Below, in pieces: positions 1 to 8,096 of a DNA stretch of 64,000 nucleotides. This DNA comes from Solirubrobacter pauli. GTDB taxonomy: Bacteria > Actinomycetota > Thermoleophilia > Solirubrobacterales > Solirubrobacteraceae. The stretch is taken from positions 2,108,001-2,172,000 of the forward strand of contig NZ_RBIL01000002.1 of the NCBI RefSeq assembly GCF_003633755.1, written 5' to 3'. Each line of letters begins with the position of its first letter. Within the stretch, counting starts at the first letter, position 1. Position numbers and translations under genes: made by a program. Below the pieces are notes generated by a model. It searched no databases. It had not been told where the DNA came from and saw only the letters and a list, made by a program, of their open reading frames with translations.

Positions 1-457
1 CTTCGGCGGGCTCGTCGCGGCCCTGGAGCCGCTCACGGCCGCGCTGCACAGCCGCGATGAACTTGGAGAGGTTGACTTCGAGCGTGTTGAGGATCTCGTC
101 GGCGTAGTCCTCCGCGCCGAGCCGGATCTCGCGCTCCCGAGCGCGCGCGTCCTCGATGATGTCCTCCGCGGCGCGTTCCGCCTGGCGGGTGACTTCCTGC
201 TGGGACACGAGCTGCTCCTGGCGCTCGCGCGCCTCCTTCACGATCCGCTCGGCCTCGCGCTTGGCCTCGGCGAGCATCTCCTGGCGCTCCTTGACGATCC
301 AGCGCGCCTGCTTGATCTCCTCGGGGATCGTGGCGCGCATCTGGTCGAGGATGTCGTAGATCTCCTCTTTGTCCACGCGGACGGTGTCCGTCAGCGGGAC
401 CGCCTTCGCGTTGTGGACGAGGTCGTCCAGCTTGTCGATCAGTACCAGGACGTCCAT
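1..457 (-). CDS. SepIVA/DivIVA-like coiled-coil protein (3' end outside window)
   Basis: The reading frame is open from an ATG at 457 to the window edge, so only the first 152 residues are visible and the C-terminus is missing. Residues 1-45 form a short head with the pattern LIDKLDDLVHNA followed by VDKEEIYDILDQMRATIP. The rest is highly charged, Glu/Arg/Ala-rich coiled coil. This layout matches the mycobacterial Rv2927c/SepIVA family, DivIVA-like proteins that act at the septum and in polar cell-envelope assembly. A clear GGGGAG ribosome site precedes the ATG, 16 bp after the coaD stop, so the two genes are probably co-transcribed. An F0 ATPase subunit b-like coiled coil is a possible alternative label, but there is no N-terminal membrane segment. 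Confidence 0.72.
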   Translation of the reverse strand, partial: MDVLVLIDKLDDLVHNAKAVPLTDTVRVDKEEIYDILDQMRATIPEEIKQARWIVKERQEMLAEAKREAERIVKEARERQEQLVSQQEVTRQAERAAEDIIEDARAREREIRLGAEDYADEILNTLEVNLSKFIAAVQRGRERLQGRDEPAE

Positions 458-473
458 TTGGCTCCCCGTTTCG

Positions 474-971
474 CTACCGCCCCAGCGCTTCCTGCAAGCG
501 GCTGGCGACCTCTTCCGGTACGAGTCCGGAAACGTCGCCTCCGAAAGTGGCGATCTCCTTGACTCCGCTAGATGACAGGAAACTGTACTGCGGTGAGGCC
601 ATCAGGTAGATCGATTCCACGTCGGAGGCCAGCGAGCGGTTCAGCTGGTTCATCTCCAACTCGTACTCGAAGTCGCTGATCGCACGCAGACCTTTCACGA
701 TCGCCTTGGCGCCCTGCTCGCGCGCGAAGTCGACCACGAGGCGGTCGAACGGCACGACCTCGACGTTGCCCAGATGCGCGGTGGCGCGCTCGATGAACCC
801 GATCCGCTCCTCCGCGGTGAACACGGACTTGCTCTTGCGCACGGACGCGTTCACGACGGCGACGATCAACGTGTCGAACATCGCCGAGGCGCGCGAGATG
901 ATGTCGAGGTGCCCGTTGGTGACCGGATCGTAGGAGCCGGGGCAGATCGCGATGCGCGGGTCAGGGGCCAT
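474..971 (-). CDS. coaD: Phosphopantetheine adenylyltransferase
   Basis: CoaD transfers an AMP group from ATP to 4'-phosphopantetheine, the penultimate step of coenzyme A synthesis, in the cytoplasm. The nucleotidyltransferase signature CPGSYDPVTNGH is at residues 10-21. The C-terminal ATP-binding loop appears as LSSSGVKEIA in place of the usual ISSTxVR. At 165 residues the protein has the normal family length. I chose the ATG at 971 because the family begins almost directly at this motif; the open frame to 1127 adds 52 unconserved residues that would overlap the neighbour's promoter. The gene is followed after 16 bp by the SepIVA-like gene and is divergent from the RraA-like gene. Confidence 0.95.
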   Translation of the reverse strand: MAPDPRIAICPGSYDPVTNGHLDIISRASAMFDTLIVAVVNASVRKSKSVFTAEERIGFIERATAHLGNVEVVPFDRLVVDFAREQGAKAIVKGLRAISDFEYELEMNQLNRSLASDVESIYLMASPQYSFLSSSGVKEIATFGGDVSGLVPEEVASRLQEALGR

Positions 972-1025
972 AGATGCCGACTGATCGTATTGCGCGGCGC
1001 GGCGTGATGCCGCGCAGGGCACCAA

Positions 1026-1031
1026 TACCCT
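1026..1031 (+). promoter_or_regulatory. Putative -10 box (TACCCT) for a leaderless RraA-like mRNA
   Basis: TACCCT fits the TANNNT consensus and lies 7 nt before the ATG at 1039, so transcription would begin at or next to the start codon. No Shine-Dalgarno sequence is visible. No strong -35 is apparent; GTGATG at about 1004 is a weak candidate. Confidence 0.4.
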
Positions 1032-1038
1032 CCTCGAC

Positions 1039-1683
1039 ATGGATGCCCTCGCCCGGTTGCCCGTCAGCACGCTCTGCGACGTCGACAAGTCCCTCCCGGT
1101 GGTCGATCCCGCGATTCGTCCGCTCACCCCGAGCGAGCGCGTGTGCGGTCCGGCCTACACCGTCGTGGCGGCGGGCGAGTTCCTGTCCGTGCTGTGGGCG
1201 ATCGGCGAGGCCCAGCCCGGCGACGTGCTCGTCGTGCAGGCCGGCGGTGCCCCGCTCGCGGCGCTCGGCGAGCTGCTGGCGACCGAGGCGCACCGCCGCC
1301 GGCTGGGCGGGATCGTGGTCGACGGCTACGTGCGCGACCGCGCCGGACTCCCACCTGAGCTGCCGCTGTGGGCGCGCGGCACCGTCCCGGTGGCCGGACG
1401 CAGCGACGTCCCGCCGCGCGTCGGCGGGCCGATCGCGTTCGGCGGCGTGCGCGTCAACCCGGGCGACATCGTCATCTCCGACGCCGACGGGATCGTGATC
1501 GCGCCGCGCGCGCAGCTCGAGGCGTGCGTGCCGCGCGCCCAGGAGATCGAGGCGCTCGAGGCCGAGGTGCTGGGCGCGACGCGCCGCGGCGACAGCCTGA
1601 TCGACATGACCAACCTGCGCGAGCACGTCGCGAAGCTGCAGGCCGGCGAGCAGAGCGCGTTGGCGATCAACCCGCCGAGCTGA
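1039..1683 (+). CDS. RraA-like aldolase/decarboxylase family protein
   Basis: The 214-residue protein matches the RraA / 4-hydroxy-4-methyl-2-oxoglutarate aldolase fold in length. The conserved loop VDGYVRD at residues 94-100 carries the Asp and Arg used for metal and substrate binding in aldolase members. GDVLVVQAGG (61-70) and the C-terminal NPGDIVISDADGIVI segment are also typical. Family members act as pyruvate aldolases, as oxaloacetate decarboxylases or, in enterobacteria, as RNase E inhibitors; older annotations call them demethylmenaquinone methyltransferase. Aldolase activity is the best guess and the substrate is unknown. The gene is divergent from coaD and its last 17 bp overlap the convergent VOC gene. 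Confidence 0.82.
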   Translation: MDALARLPVSTLCDVDKSLPVVDPAIRPLTPSERVCGPAYTVVAAGEFLSVLWAIGEAQPGDVLVVQAGGAPLAALGELLATEAHRRRLGGIVVDGYVRDRAGLPPELPLWARGTVPVAGRSDVPPRVGGPIAFGGVRVNPGDIVISDADGIVIAPRAQLEACVPRAQEIEALEAEVLGATRRGDSLIDMTNLREHVAKLQAGEQSALAINPPS

Positions 1684-2386
1684 ACGTCAGCTCGACGTCG
1701 CCGAGCCGGAACGACGTCCCTGCGCCGGCGAGGATGATCCGCCGGACGCCCGGCGGCCCCTCCGGGTCCAGCTCCAGCGGACTGCCGGGTGCGAGCGGCA
1801 GCGTCGACCAGTCCTTGCCGCCGGTGCCGACGACCACGCGCAGCACCTCCGGACCGTCGCCGACCGAGGCGCGCCAGGCCCGCGCGTCGAACCGGTACTC
1901 GGTCAGGACCACCATCGAGCCGCCGGCGCGGCGCTTCAGCCGCTTGGCCAACGGCGGGAACCGGACCAGACCGGCCGTGATCAGCTCGGTGACGCGCTGC
2001 TTGGGCCCGTACGGCTTGTGGAAGGTGGGCACCGGGAACGGGTCGGGCAACAACCGGTGGACGTGCACGGTCGCCCACGTGCGGCCGTCGGCCGTCGCGG
2101 TGACCTCGGACGAGGTCTTCAGCCACGCCCGCCGCAATGCCGAGGACGCCTCCTCGAGCGGGACGTCCGCCGTGAAGCCGAGCCCATAGCCGATGACGTG
2201 CGGCGGCGGGTCGGCGTCGATCGAGAGCACCTCGATGTCCACGCTCGCCCGCAGGATGCCGGACGTGAACACGCCCGCCTCGTGGACGGGCGCGAGCACC
2301 GGCGCGCCGGTCCGCGCCGCCAGCTCGGCGAGCGTCGCGGCCGGGTCCGCGGCGCGCAGGATGACGTGATCGAGGGTCAGCTGCAC
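1667..2386 (-). CDS. Glyoxalase-like (VOC) domain protein
   Basis: The 239-residue cytoplasmic protein starts at GTG with LDHVILRAADPAATLAELAARTG, the opening strand and helix of a vicinal oxygen chelate domain of the Glyoxalase_3 type. The C-terminal half looks like the second beta-alpha-beta-beta unit (RRIILAGAGTSFRLGDVELTF). Members bind a metal in a barrel and act on small organic substrates, but no substrate can be deduced here. It is probably the last gene of a minus-strand run, though a hairpin at 2398-2416 separates it from the secreted-protein gene upstream. Confidence 0.7.
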   Translation of the reverse strand: MQLTLDHVILRAADPAATLAELAARTGAPVLAPVHEAGVFTSGILRASVDIEVLSIDADPPPHVIGYGLGFTADVPLEEASSALRRAWLKTSSEVTATADGRTWATVHVHRLLPDPFPVPTFHKPYGPKQRVTELITAGLVRFPPLAKRLKRRAGGSMVVLTEYRFDARAWRASVGDGPEVLRVVVGTGGKDWSTLPLAPGSPLELDPEGPPGVRRIILAGAGTSFRLGDVELTFSSAG

Positions 2387-2397
2387 GCCGCGGAAGA

Positions 2398-2416
2398 TAA
2401 AGCCCCTGGGGCTTTA
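2398..2416. terminator. Hairpin terminator overlapping a stop codon
   Basis: TAAAGCCCC and GGGGCTTTA form perfect 9-base arms around a single central T; the real loop would open to CCTGG. The A/T ends give a short U-tract in either direction. The TAA stop of the minus-strand gene 2414-3379 lies inside the right arm. Confidence 0.6.
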
Positions 2417-3379
2417 GGAGGCCGGGAACCGCGGGAGGAAGCGGTTCGCCGTCGGCACCGGGAACGGGGCGCCGAGGACGACGGCCTGGCCCTGGACCTG
2501 GTTGCCGGCCTCGCAATCCTCGGTGCAGGTGGTGGCGGGCGGGGCGACCTCGGTCGCGTCCTCGCCGAACACGCCGCCCATGCGGCCGCCGGAGGCCACG
2601 TCCCACACGCTCACGCCGCCGCAGTGGTCCACGTTCTGAACGCCGCCGGGACGACGCGGGGCGGGGATCGCGGTGATGCACGTGCCGGGCGCGACGCGGG
2701 TGGCGACCTGCGGGCTGTCGCGGCCGACGAACTTGGGCGCGAGGTCGGAGCCGATGTTCACGCGGGCGCTCACCGTGGCGGTCGTGTCCTTGTAGGGCAG
2801 GACGTCGCCCTCGCGGGCGCGGAAGTTCGGGTTGTCGTAGTAGAAGGCGTCCGGGCCGAGCGTGTGGACGATGCGCGTCGCGGTGCCGTCGGTGCGCTCG
2901 GGCTCCATCTGGAACAGGCCGCCGTTGGCGCAGTTCTTGGCCTGGATCTTCATCGAGACGCCGGCGCCGGTGCGCGTGATCTCGAGGCCCTCGTCCTTGA
3001 GGCGGACGCTCATCGAGGAGGTGAGGGCGGCGCCCTTGAGGTCCGGGACCTTGCCCGCGTAGGCGACGATCCGGCGGCCGCCGGTGATGTCCAGCGGGTT
3101 GGCGGCGCCGGTGAACGCGTAGTCGTAGACCGCGAACGTCTTCGGGTCGACGTCGAAGGTGATGAACTTGCCGCGCACCAGCAGCTTCGCCGTGTTGAGC
3201 TTGGAGGCCGCGACCGTGCCGCGGAAACCCTCGCGGATCGTCGAGCCGTCGCCGAGCGTGATCGAGAAGCCGCCGTCGCGGTCGCAGCCCTTCGAGGAGG
3301 CGGCGGAGGCGGTGTTCGGGGCGAGCAGGGCGGCGGCGATCAGCGCGCCGCCCAGCAGAGCGGTTGTCTTGGGGACCAT
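2414..3379 (-). CDS. Secreted protein of unknown function
   Basis: I do not recognise this gene. The start chosen at 3379 gives a 321-residue product beginning MVPKTTALLGGALIAAALL, a signal peptide with a likely cleavage after NTASAASS. The mature part is rich in beta-strand-like segments and has several cysteines (KGCDRDGG, KNCANGG, GTCITAI, DHCGG, TTCTEDCEAG), which suggests disulfides in an exported protein. There are no membrane segments after the signal peptide and no catalytic motif. The frame upstream of 3379 would add only 11 residues and would run through the inverted repeat at 3386-3412. Confidence 0.7.
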   Translation of the reverse strand: MVPKTTALLGGALIAAALLAPNTASAASSKGCDRDGGFSITLGDGSTIREGFRGTVAASKLNTAKLLVRGKFITFDVDPKTFAVYDYAFTGAANPLDITGGRRIVAYAGKVPDLKGAALTSSMSVRLKDEGLEITRTGAGVSMKIQAKNCANGGLFQMEPERTDGTATRIVHTLGPDAFYYDNPNFRAREGDVLPYKDTTATVSARVNIGSDLAPKFVGRDSPQVATRVAPGTCITAIPAPRRPGGVQNVDHCGGVSVWDVASGGRMGGVFGEDATEVAPPATTCTEDCEAGNQVQGQAVVLGAPFPVPTANRFLPRFPAS

Positions 3380-3385
3380 GCCCGT

Positions 3386-3412
3386 GTGACACGGCGGCGC
3401 CGGCCGTGTCAC
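3386..3412. promoter_or_regulatory. Perfect inverted repeat just upstream of the secreted-protein start
   Basis: GTGACACGGC and GCCGTGTCAC are perfect 10-base arms with a 7-nt centre, ending 6 nt before the ATG at 3379. It could be an operator or an RNA hairpin hiding the ribosome site. It could also terminate transcription from the DUF4142 gene, but there is no T-tract. Confidence 0.45.
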
Positions 3413-3451
3413 GCGGGTGCGACGAAGGTCTGAGCGGCGGTCCGACCGCGT

Positions 3452-3961
3452 CTACAGCGCGGCGCGCGTCTGCTTGGCGAGCGCGAGGTGCCCGCGGACG
3501 ACCGGCGCGGTCTTGCTCGCGTAGGCGCGCAGGCTCGCGACCTTGCCACCGTCGATCTCCAGCAGGCACACGCCGAGCGTCTGCCGGTGCGCGACGATCT
3601 GCCGGCGCAGGTAGGTGCGGTCGAACGCGCTGCCGTCGAGCGCCCCCAGTCGCGCCGCGTCACGCTTCTGCTTGGACGACGGCGCCGTCGGCACCGACGT
3701 GCTCCAGGCACGGGCGATGCCCTTCAGCTCGGTCTGGGCGGCCGTGTGGTCGGCGACCATCCGCCGCGCGTAGGCGCGCACGCCGGCGTCGTCGCTCTCG
3801 CGCAGGGCCAGGCGGGCCGTCGCGATCTCCGCGAGGTTCGAGCGGGCGGCGTTGACGAGGAACGACCGGTCCTCCGGGAAGTCGGCCGGTCGCGCGGACG
3901 CCGCGGCCGGCGCGGCGAGGGACAGGGCCGCGAGCGCGGCGACGATGGGGCGGTTGAGCAT
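3452..3961 (-). CDS. DUF4142-like exported protein
   Basis: The 169-residue product begins with a signal peptide (MLNRPIVAALAALSLAAPAAASA). The mature region is a helical bundle with DRSFLVNAARSNLAEIATARLAL, the pattern DDAGVRAYARRMVADHTAAQTEL, and a final helix pair around HRQTLGVCLLEIDGGKVASLRAYA. This matches the DUF4142 (ferritin-like bundle) family of secreted or periplasmic proteins, whose function is not established. It is expected outside the membrane. It is divergent from the small membrane-protein gene at 4118, and the palindrome at 4021-4038 lies between them. Confidence 0.72.
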   Translation of the reverse strand: MLNRPIVAALAALSLAAPAAASARPADFPEDRSFLVNAARSNLAEIATARLALRESDDAGVRAYARRMVADHTAAQTELKGIARAWSTSVPTAPSSKQKRDAARLGALDGSAFDRTYLRRQIVAHRQTLGVCLLEIDGGKVASLRAYASKTAPVVRGHLALAKQTRAAL

Positions 3962-4020
3962 GGCCCGGCGCTACCCCCTGACCTTCGCCAGGCCGGGGCG
4001 AACTGGCGCGTTCGCCCACA

Positions 4021-4038
4021 GCAGGTCGCACCTGCGAC
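4021..4038. promoter_or_regulatory. Overlapping palindromes in a divergent intergenic region
   Basis: GCAGGT-CGC-ACCTGC (4021-4035) overlaps GTCGCA-CC-TGCGAC (4025-4038). The pair sits between the divergent genes starting at 3961 and 4118, where an operator would be expected. The rest of 3962-4117 shows no gene or clear promoter. Confidence 0.3.
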
Positions 4039-4117
4039 GGTGAGCCCGCGCTTGCGGTCCTGCCCCGAACCGTGAAGTGATCCCCGAGCGCGCTGAGCCC
4101 GTGCCACCATCTCCGCG

Positions 4118-4477
4118 ATGGGACGGACCCTGCTCGTGGTCGTCGCCTGCGTGGTCGCGGGGGCGTATTGGTTCGGCGTCTACGCGATCGCGGCGCGCTT
4201 CGTGCTGCACGGCCCCGTCACCCACGAGTCGGTCACGCGGTCGGTGTACGACGAGGCGCCGTTCGGCTGGCTGAGCCTGCCCGAATGCGAGTTCGACCGC
4301 GAGCCCTGGTCCTGCCTGGTCCACGACGACTCCGGCGGGGGCGCCGTCTACGACGTCGTACGACGTCCGGACAGCTCGTGCTGGGACGCGACGTTGACGG
4401 CGAACGTCTCGTCCGAGGTCGAGCCACCGAAGACCTTCAGCGGCTGCGTGCCCCTCTGGCAGTGGGCGATCTTCTAG
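4118..4477 (+). CDS. Small single-pass membrane or secreted protein
   Basis: I do not recognise this gene. It encodes 119 residues with one N-terminal hydrophobic segment (residues 3-27, LLVVVACVVAGAYWFGVYAIAA) and a short exported domain with four cysteines (PECEF, SCLVHDD, SSCWDATL, SGCVPLW), so two disulfides are plausible. The ATG follows a short spacer and has no good ribosome site. Its last 4 bp overlap the convergent recG stop. Codon use is like that of its neighbours. Confidence 0.55.
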   Translation: MGRTLLVVVACVVAGAYWFGVYAIAARFVLHGPVTHESVTRSVYDEAPFGWLSLPECEFDREPWSCLVHDDSGGGAVYDVVRRPDSSCWDATLTANVSSEVEPPKTFSGCVPLWQWAIF

Positions 4478-6567
4478 GCCGGGATCGGCTCGAGCGCGTC
4501 GGACCCGTAGGCGCGCATGATCGCGTCCTCGATCAGCGTGTGCTCGGGCTCGCGCAGCTCCGGGTCCGCGTCGAGGATCTCGCGGGCGTGGCGGCGGGCG
4601 CGTTCGAGCAGCTCGAGGTCCTCGGGCAGCCGGGCGAACTTGAACGCCTGCAGCCCCGACTGGCGGACGCCGAGCATCTCCCCCTCCCCGCGCAGCTCGA
4701 GGTCGATCTCGGCCAGCCGGAAGCCGTCGGAGTGCTGGGCCATCGCCTGCAGTCGGCGTGACTCCTTCGGGCCGAAGAGCAGGCAGACGGAGTCGTACTG
4801 GCCGCGGCCGATCCGGCCGCGCAGCTGGTGCAGCTGGCTCAGGCCGTAGCGCTCGGAGTCCTCGACGAGCATGACGGTGGCGTTCGGGACGTCGATGCCG
4901 ACCTCGATCACCGTCGTGGCGACCAGGACGTCGGCCCCACCGCCGGCGAACGCCTGCATGGCCTCCTGCTTCTCCCGCGGGCGCATCTGGCCGTGCATCA
5001 GGACGACCCGGTAGTCCTTGAGCTCGCCGCCGCGCAGGCGCTCGAACTCGGCGGTGGCGGCGCGCGCCTGCAGCGCCTCGGACTCCTCGACCAGCGGGCA
5101 GACGACGAACGCCTGGCGGCCCTTGTCGAGCTCCTCGCGGATGCGCTCGTAGGCGCGGGCCCGCTCGTTGTCCGTGGACGCGACGTAGGTGTCGATCGGC
5201 TTGCGGCCGGCCGGCAGCTCGTGCAGCGTCGTGACGTCCAGGTCGCCGTAGGCGGTGAGCGCGAGCGTGCGCGGGATCGGCGTGGCCGTCATGTGCAGGA
5301 TGTGCGGCGCGCGGCCCGCCGGCGCCTTGCGGTCCAGCTTGCGGCGCTGGTTGACGCCGAACCGGTGCTGCTCGTCCACGACCGCGACGAGCAGGCGGTC
5401 GAACTCCACCGCGTCCTCGATCAGCGCATGGGTGCCGACGAGGATCTTCAGCTCGCCGCTCGCGAGCTTGCCGAGCAGGTCGTTGCGGCGCGACTGCGGC
5501 GTGGACCCGGTCAGCAGCGCGGCCTGGACGAGCTCGCCCGGCATCAGCTTCTGGAGGGTGGCGAAGTGCTGCTCGGCGAGCGTCTCGGTCGGCGCCATCA
5601 GCGCGGCCTGCCCGCCCGACTCGACCGCGCGCAGCATCGCGTAGAGCGCGACGACGGTCTTGCCGGACCCGACCTCGCCCATCAGCAGGCGCTGCATCGG
5701 GCGGTCGGACGCGACGTCCTCGTCGATCGTCTCCATGGCGCGCTTCTGGTCCCCGGTCGGCGTGAACGGGAGCGAGTCCTTCAGCCAGCGGGCGGTGAGG
5801 TCGGCCGGCGGGCTCAGCGCCTCCGCCCGCGCGCCCTCGCGCCGACGCGCACGGCGGCGGAGCAGCGCGATCTGCAGCAGCAGGAACTCGTCGAAGGCGA
5901 GCCGCCGGCGGCCGCCCTCTTGGTCACCGAAGTGCGCGGCGTCGACGGCGGCCCAGCGGTCCGGCAGCCGTTCGAGCGCGCGGATGCGGGCCGGCAGCGG
6001 CTCGAGCACGTTGCGCATCTCGGCCCGCTGCTCGTGCACGAGCGCGGCGATCTGCACGGACGTCAGCCCTTCGCTGGCCGGGTAGGTCGCCATGTCCTCG
6101 CCCGTGGACACGAGCTCGCCCGTCTCGGCGTGCTCGTTGACGCGGAACCCACGCTGGCCCTGGTACTTGCCGGTCAGCAGGAGCCGGGTGCCGGGCCGGT
6201 AGCGGCGCTCGAGCCACGGCTGGTTGAAGAACGTCACGCCCATCGTGCCGGTCTCGTCGGAGACGCGGGCGCTGACGAGCGGCTTCATGCCCCGCCGCCG
6301 CACCTGGCGGCTCGTGATGCTCAGCACCTCCACGACGACCGTCGCGGTCTCCCCCTCCACCAGGTCCCCGATCGTGCGGGCGGCACGACGGTCGCGCGGG
6401 ATGTGGTCCAGCAGCGCGCCGATGCTCGTGAGGCCCAGCTTCGCCCCCGCCTTCTCGGCCTTCTCGCCGGGCAGCTCGAGCTCGCGGTCGAGCCTCGCGG
6501 GGCGCGGGATGCGCGGACGCCCGCCCTCGGGGAGCGGGTCGGAGCTGGCGAATGCGGTCGGCGGCAC
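4474..6567 (-). CDS. recG: ATP-dependent DNA helicase RecG
   Basis: RecG remodels stalled replication forks and drives branch migration of recombination intermediates. The N-terminal third carries the wedge/OB domain (VEGETATVVVEVLSI region). The helicase core has Walker A GEVGSGKT, the RecG-type DEQHRFGV box, TATPIPRTLALT, ATTVIEVGIDVPNAT and QLRGRIGRG. I chose the GTG at 6567 (about 697 residues, normal length); longer frames would run into the divergent permease leader. The conserved order rpmB-fakA-recG-coaD is kept on this strand, but a permease/UspA pair on the other strand splits recG from fakA. Confidence 0.95.
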   Translation of the reverse strand: MPPTAFASSDPLPEGGRPRIPRPARLDRELELPGEKAEKAGAKLGLTSIGALLDHIPRDRRAARTIGDLVEGETATVVVEVLSITSRQVRRRGMKPLVSARVSDETGTMGVTFFNQPWLERRYRPGTRLLLTGKYQGQRGFRVNEHAETGELVSTGEDMATYPASEGLTSVQIAALVHEQRAEMRNVLEPLPARIRALERLPDRWAAVDAAHFGDQEGGRRRLAFDEFLLLQIALLRRRARRREGARAEALSPPADLTARWLKDSLPFTPTGDQKRAMETIDEDVASDRPMQRLLMGEVGSGKTVVALYAMLRAVESGGQAALMAPTETLAEQHFATLQKLMPGELVQAALLTGSTPQSRRNDLLGKLASGELKILVGTHALIEDAVEFDRLLVAVVDEQHRFGVNQRRKLDRKAPAGRAPHILHMTATPIPRTLALTAYGDLDVTTLHELPAGRKPIDTYVASTDNERARAYERIREELDKGRQAFVVCPLVEESEALQARAATAEFERLRGGELKDYRVVLMHGQMRPREKQEAMQAFAGGGADVLVATTVIEVGIDVPNATVMLVEDSERYGLSQLHQLRGRIGRGQYDSVCLLFGPKESRRLQAMAQHSDGFRLAEIDLELRGEGEMLGVRQSGLQAFKFARLPEDLELLERARRHAREILDADPELREPEHTLIEDAIMRAYGSDALEPIPA

Positions 6568-6650
6568 GACTGAAGAGTCTGACCGGCGGGCATGACGGGT
6601 CGCCGGAGAGTTGTTTATGGTCCGTTTAGACGACCAGCAGGGGGTCAACC

Positions 6651-8096
6651 GTGGGGGCAAGTCGCAGGACGACCGGGCCGTGGGCCGTCAAGGACCACAA
6701 GCGCCTGATCAAGGACACCGAGACCGGGGCGGAAGAGGGCGGCCTCAAGCGGGCGGTCGGCGCGCTCGACCTGACCGCGCTCGGCATCGGCGCCGTCATC
6801 GGCACCGGCATCTTCGTGATCATCGGCGAGGGCATCGGGCTGGCCGGACCGGCGGTGATCCTGTCATTCATCCTCGCCGCCGTCACGTGCGTGTTCTCCG
6901 CGCTCTGCTACGCCGAGCTGGCGTCCTCGATCCCCGTGTCGGGCTCGGCGTACACCTACGCGTACGCCACGCTCGGTGAGCTCGTCGCGTGGATCATCGG
7001 CTGGGACCTGATCCTCGAGTACGGCGTCTCGGTCGCTGCGGTCGCGGTCGGCTGGGGCGGCAACCTCAACGAGTTCCTCGAGAACACGTTCTCGTTCTCG
7101 CTGCCGGACTCGATCGCGACCTCGCCGTCCGACGGCGGCGTCTTCAACCTGCCGGCCGTCTTCATCGTCCTGGCCGTGATGTTCGTGCTCTCACGCGGTG
7201 TGCGGGAGACGGCCAAGGCGAACCTGATCATGGTCGGCATCAAGCTGCTGATCCTGGCGTTCTTCATCATCGTCGCCTTCTCCACGGCGTTCAGCAGCGA
7301 CAACCTGACGCCGTTCGCGCCGCACGGCACCGACGGCGTGGTCAGCGCCGCGGCCGTGATCTTCTTCGCCTACATCGGCTTCGACGCGGTGTCGACCGGG
7401 GCCGAGGAGGCCAAGGAGCCCAAGCGGGACCTCCCGCTCGCGATCATCGGCTCGCTGATCATCTGCACGATCATCTACATCCTCGTCTCGGTCGCCGCGG
7501 TCGGCTCCCTCGACGCCAAGTCGCTGCAGGAGTCCGACGCCCCGCTGGCCGCCGTCCTGGACGACGGTGCCGGCATCTCGTGGGCCGCCTCGCTGCTCGC
7601 CTTCGGCGCGCTCGTCGCGATCACGTCCGTCATGCTCACGATCTTCTACGGCCAGACGCGCATCTTCTTCGCCATGGCGCGCGACGGCCTGATGCCCCGC
7701 GGGATCGCGAAGGTCAACCCGCGGACCGGCACGCCGGTCGCGCTCACGTACGGCATGGGCGTCGCCATCGCGATCCTCGCGGCCCTCGTGCCGCTGACGG
7801 AGATCGTCAAGCTCGTCAACATCGGCACGCTGTTCGCGTTCCTGCTGGTGAACGTCGGCGTCGTCGTCCTGCGCGCCACCAAGCCCGAGATGGAGCGGCC
7901 GTTCAAGGTGCCGCTGGCGTGGCCGGTGCCGATCTTCCCGCTCATCGGCGTCGGATTGATCATCTACCTGATGACGAAGCTGCCCGGGGAGACCTGGATC
8001 CGCTTCGTCGGCTGGATGGCGATCGGCCTGGCGATCTACTTCTTCTACGGCCGCTCCCACTCGTTGCTCCAGCGGCACGGCGAGCGTGAATCATGA
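6651..8096 (+). CDS. APC-family amino acid permease
   Basis: The 481-residue inner-membrane protein has about 12-14 hydrophobic segments. The first helix carries the APC signature GIGAVIGTGIFVIIGEGIGLAGPA, and the loop GFDAVSTGAEEAKEPKRDLP is the conserved mark of the YfnA/cationic amino acid transporter branch. It should import an amino acid by proton or sodium symport; the substrate is not predictable. The GTG at 6651 is preceded by AGCAGGGGG. It overlaps the next gene by ATGA, so it is translationally coupled to a universal stress protein, a pairing common among APC permeases. Confidence 0.88.
   Translation: MGASRRTTGPWAVKDHKRLIKDTETGAEEGGLKRAVGALDLTALGIGAVIGTGIFVIIGEGIGLAGPAVILSFILAAVTCVFSALCYAELASSIPVSGSAYTYAYATLGELVAWIIGWDLILEYGVSVAAVAVGWGGNLNEFLENTFSFSLPDSIATSPSDGGVFNLPAVFIVLAVMFVLSRGVRETAKANLIMVGIKLLILAFFIIVAFSTAFSSDNLTPFAPHGTDGVVSAAAVIFFAYIGFDAVSTGAEEAKEPKRDLPLAIIGSLIICTIIYILVSVAAVGSLDAKSLQESDAPLAAVLDDGAGISWAASLLAFGALVAITSVMLTIFYGQTRIFFAMARDGLMPRGIAKVNPRTGTPVALTYGMGVAIAILAALVPLTEIVKLVNIGTLFAFLLVNVGVVVLRATKPEMERPFKVPLAWPVPIFPLIGVGLIIYLMTKLPGETWIRFVGWMAIGLAIYFFYGRSHSLLQRHGERES

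Noticed and set aside
474-1127. Longer coaD start at 1127
   Set aside because: The extra 52 residues are unlike any CoaD and would overlap the RraA-like gene; the ATG at 971 directly precedes the conserved N-terminus.
2018-3433. Long plus-strand open frames opposite the VOC and secreted genes
   Set aside because: Arg/Gly/Asp-rich composition and full overlap with better-supported genes mark them as GC-driven antisense shadows; the same holds for similar long frames near 4828, 23334, 29188, 44562 and 51549.
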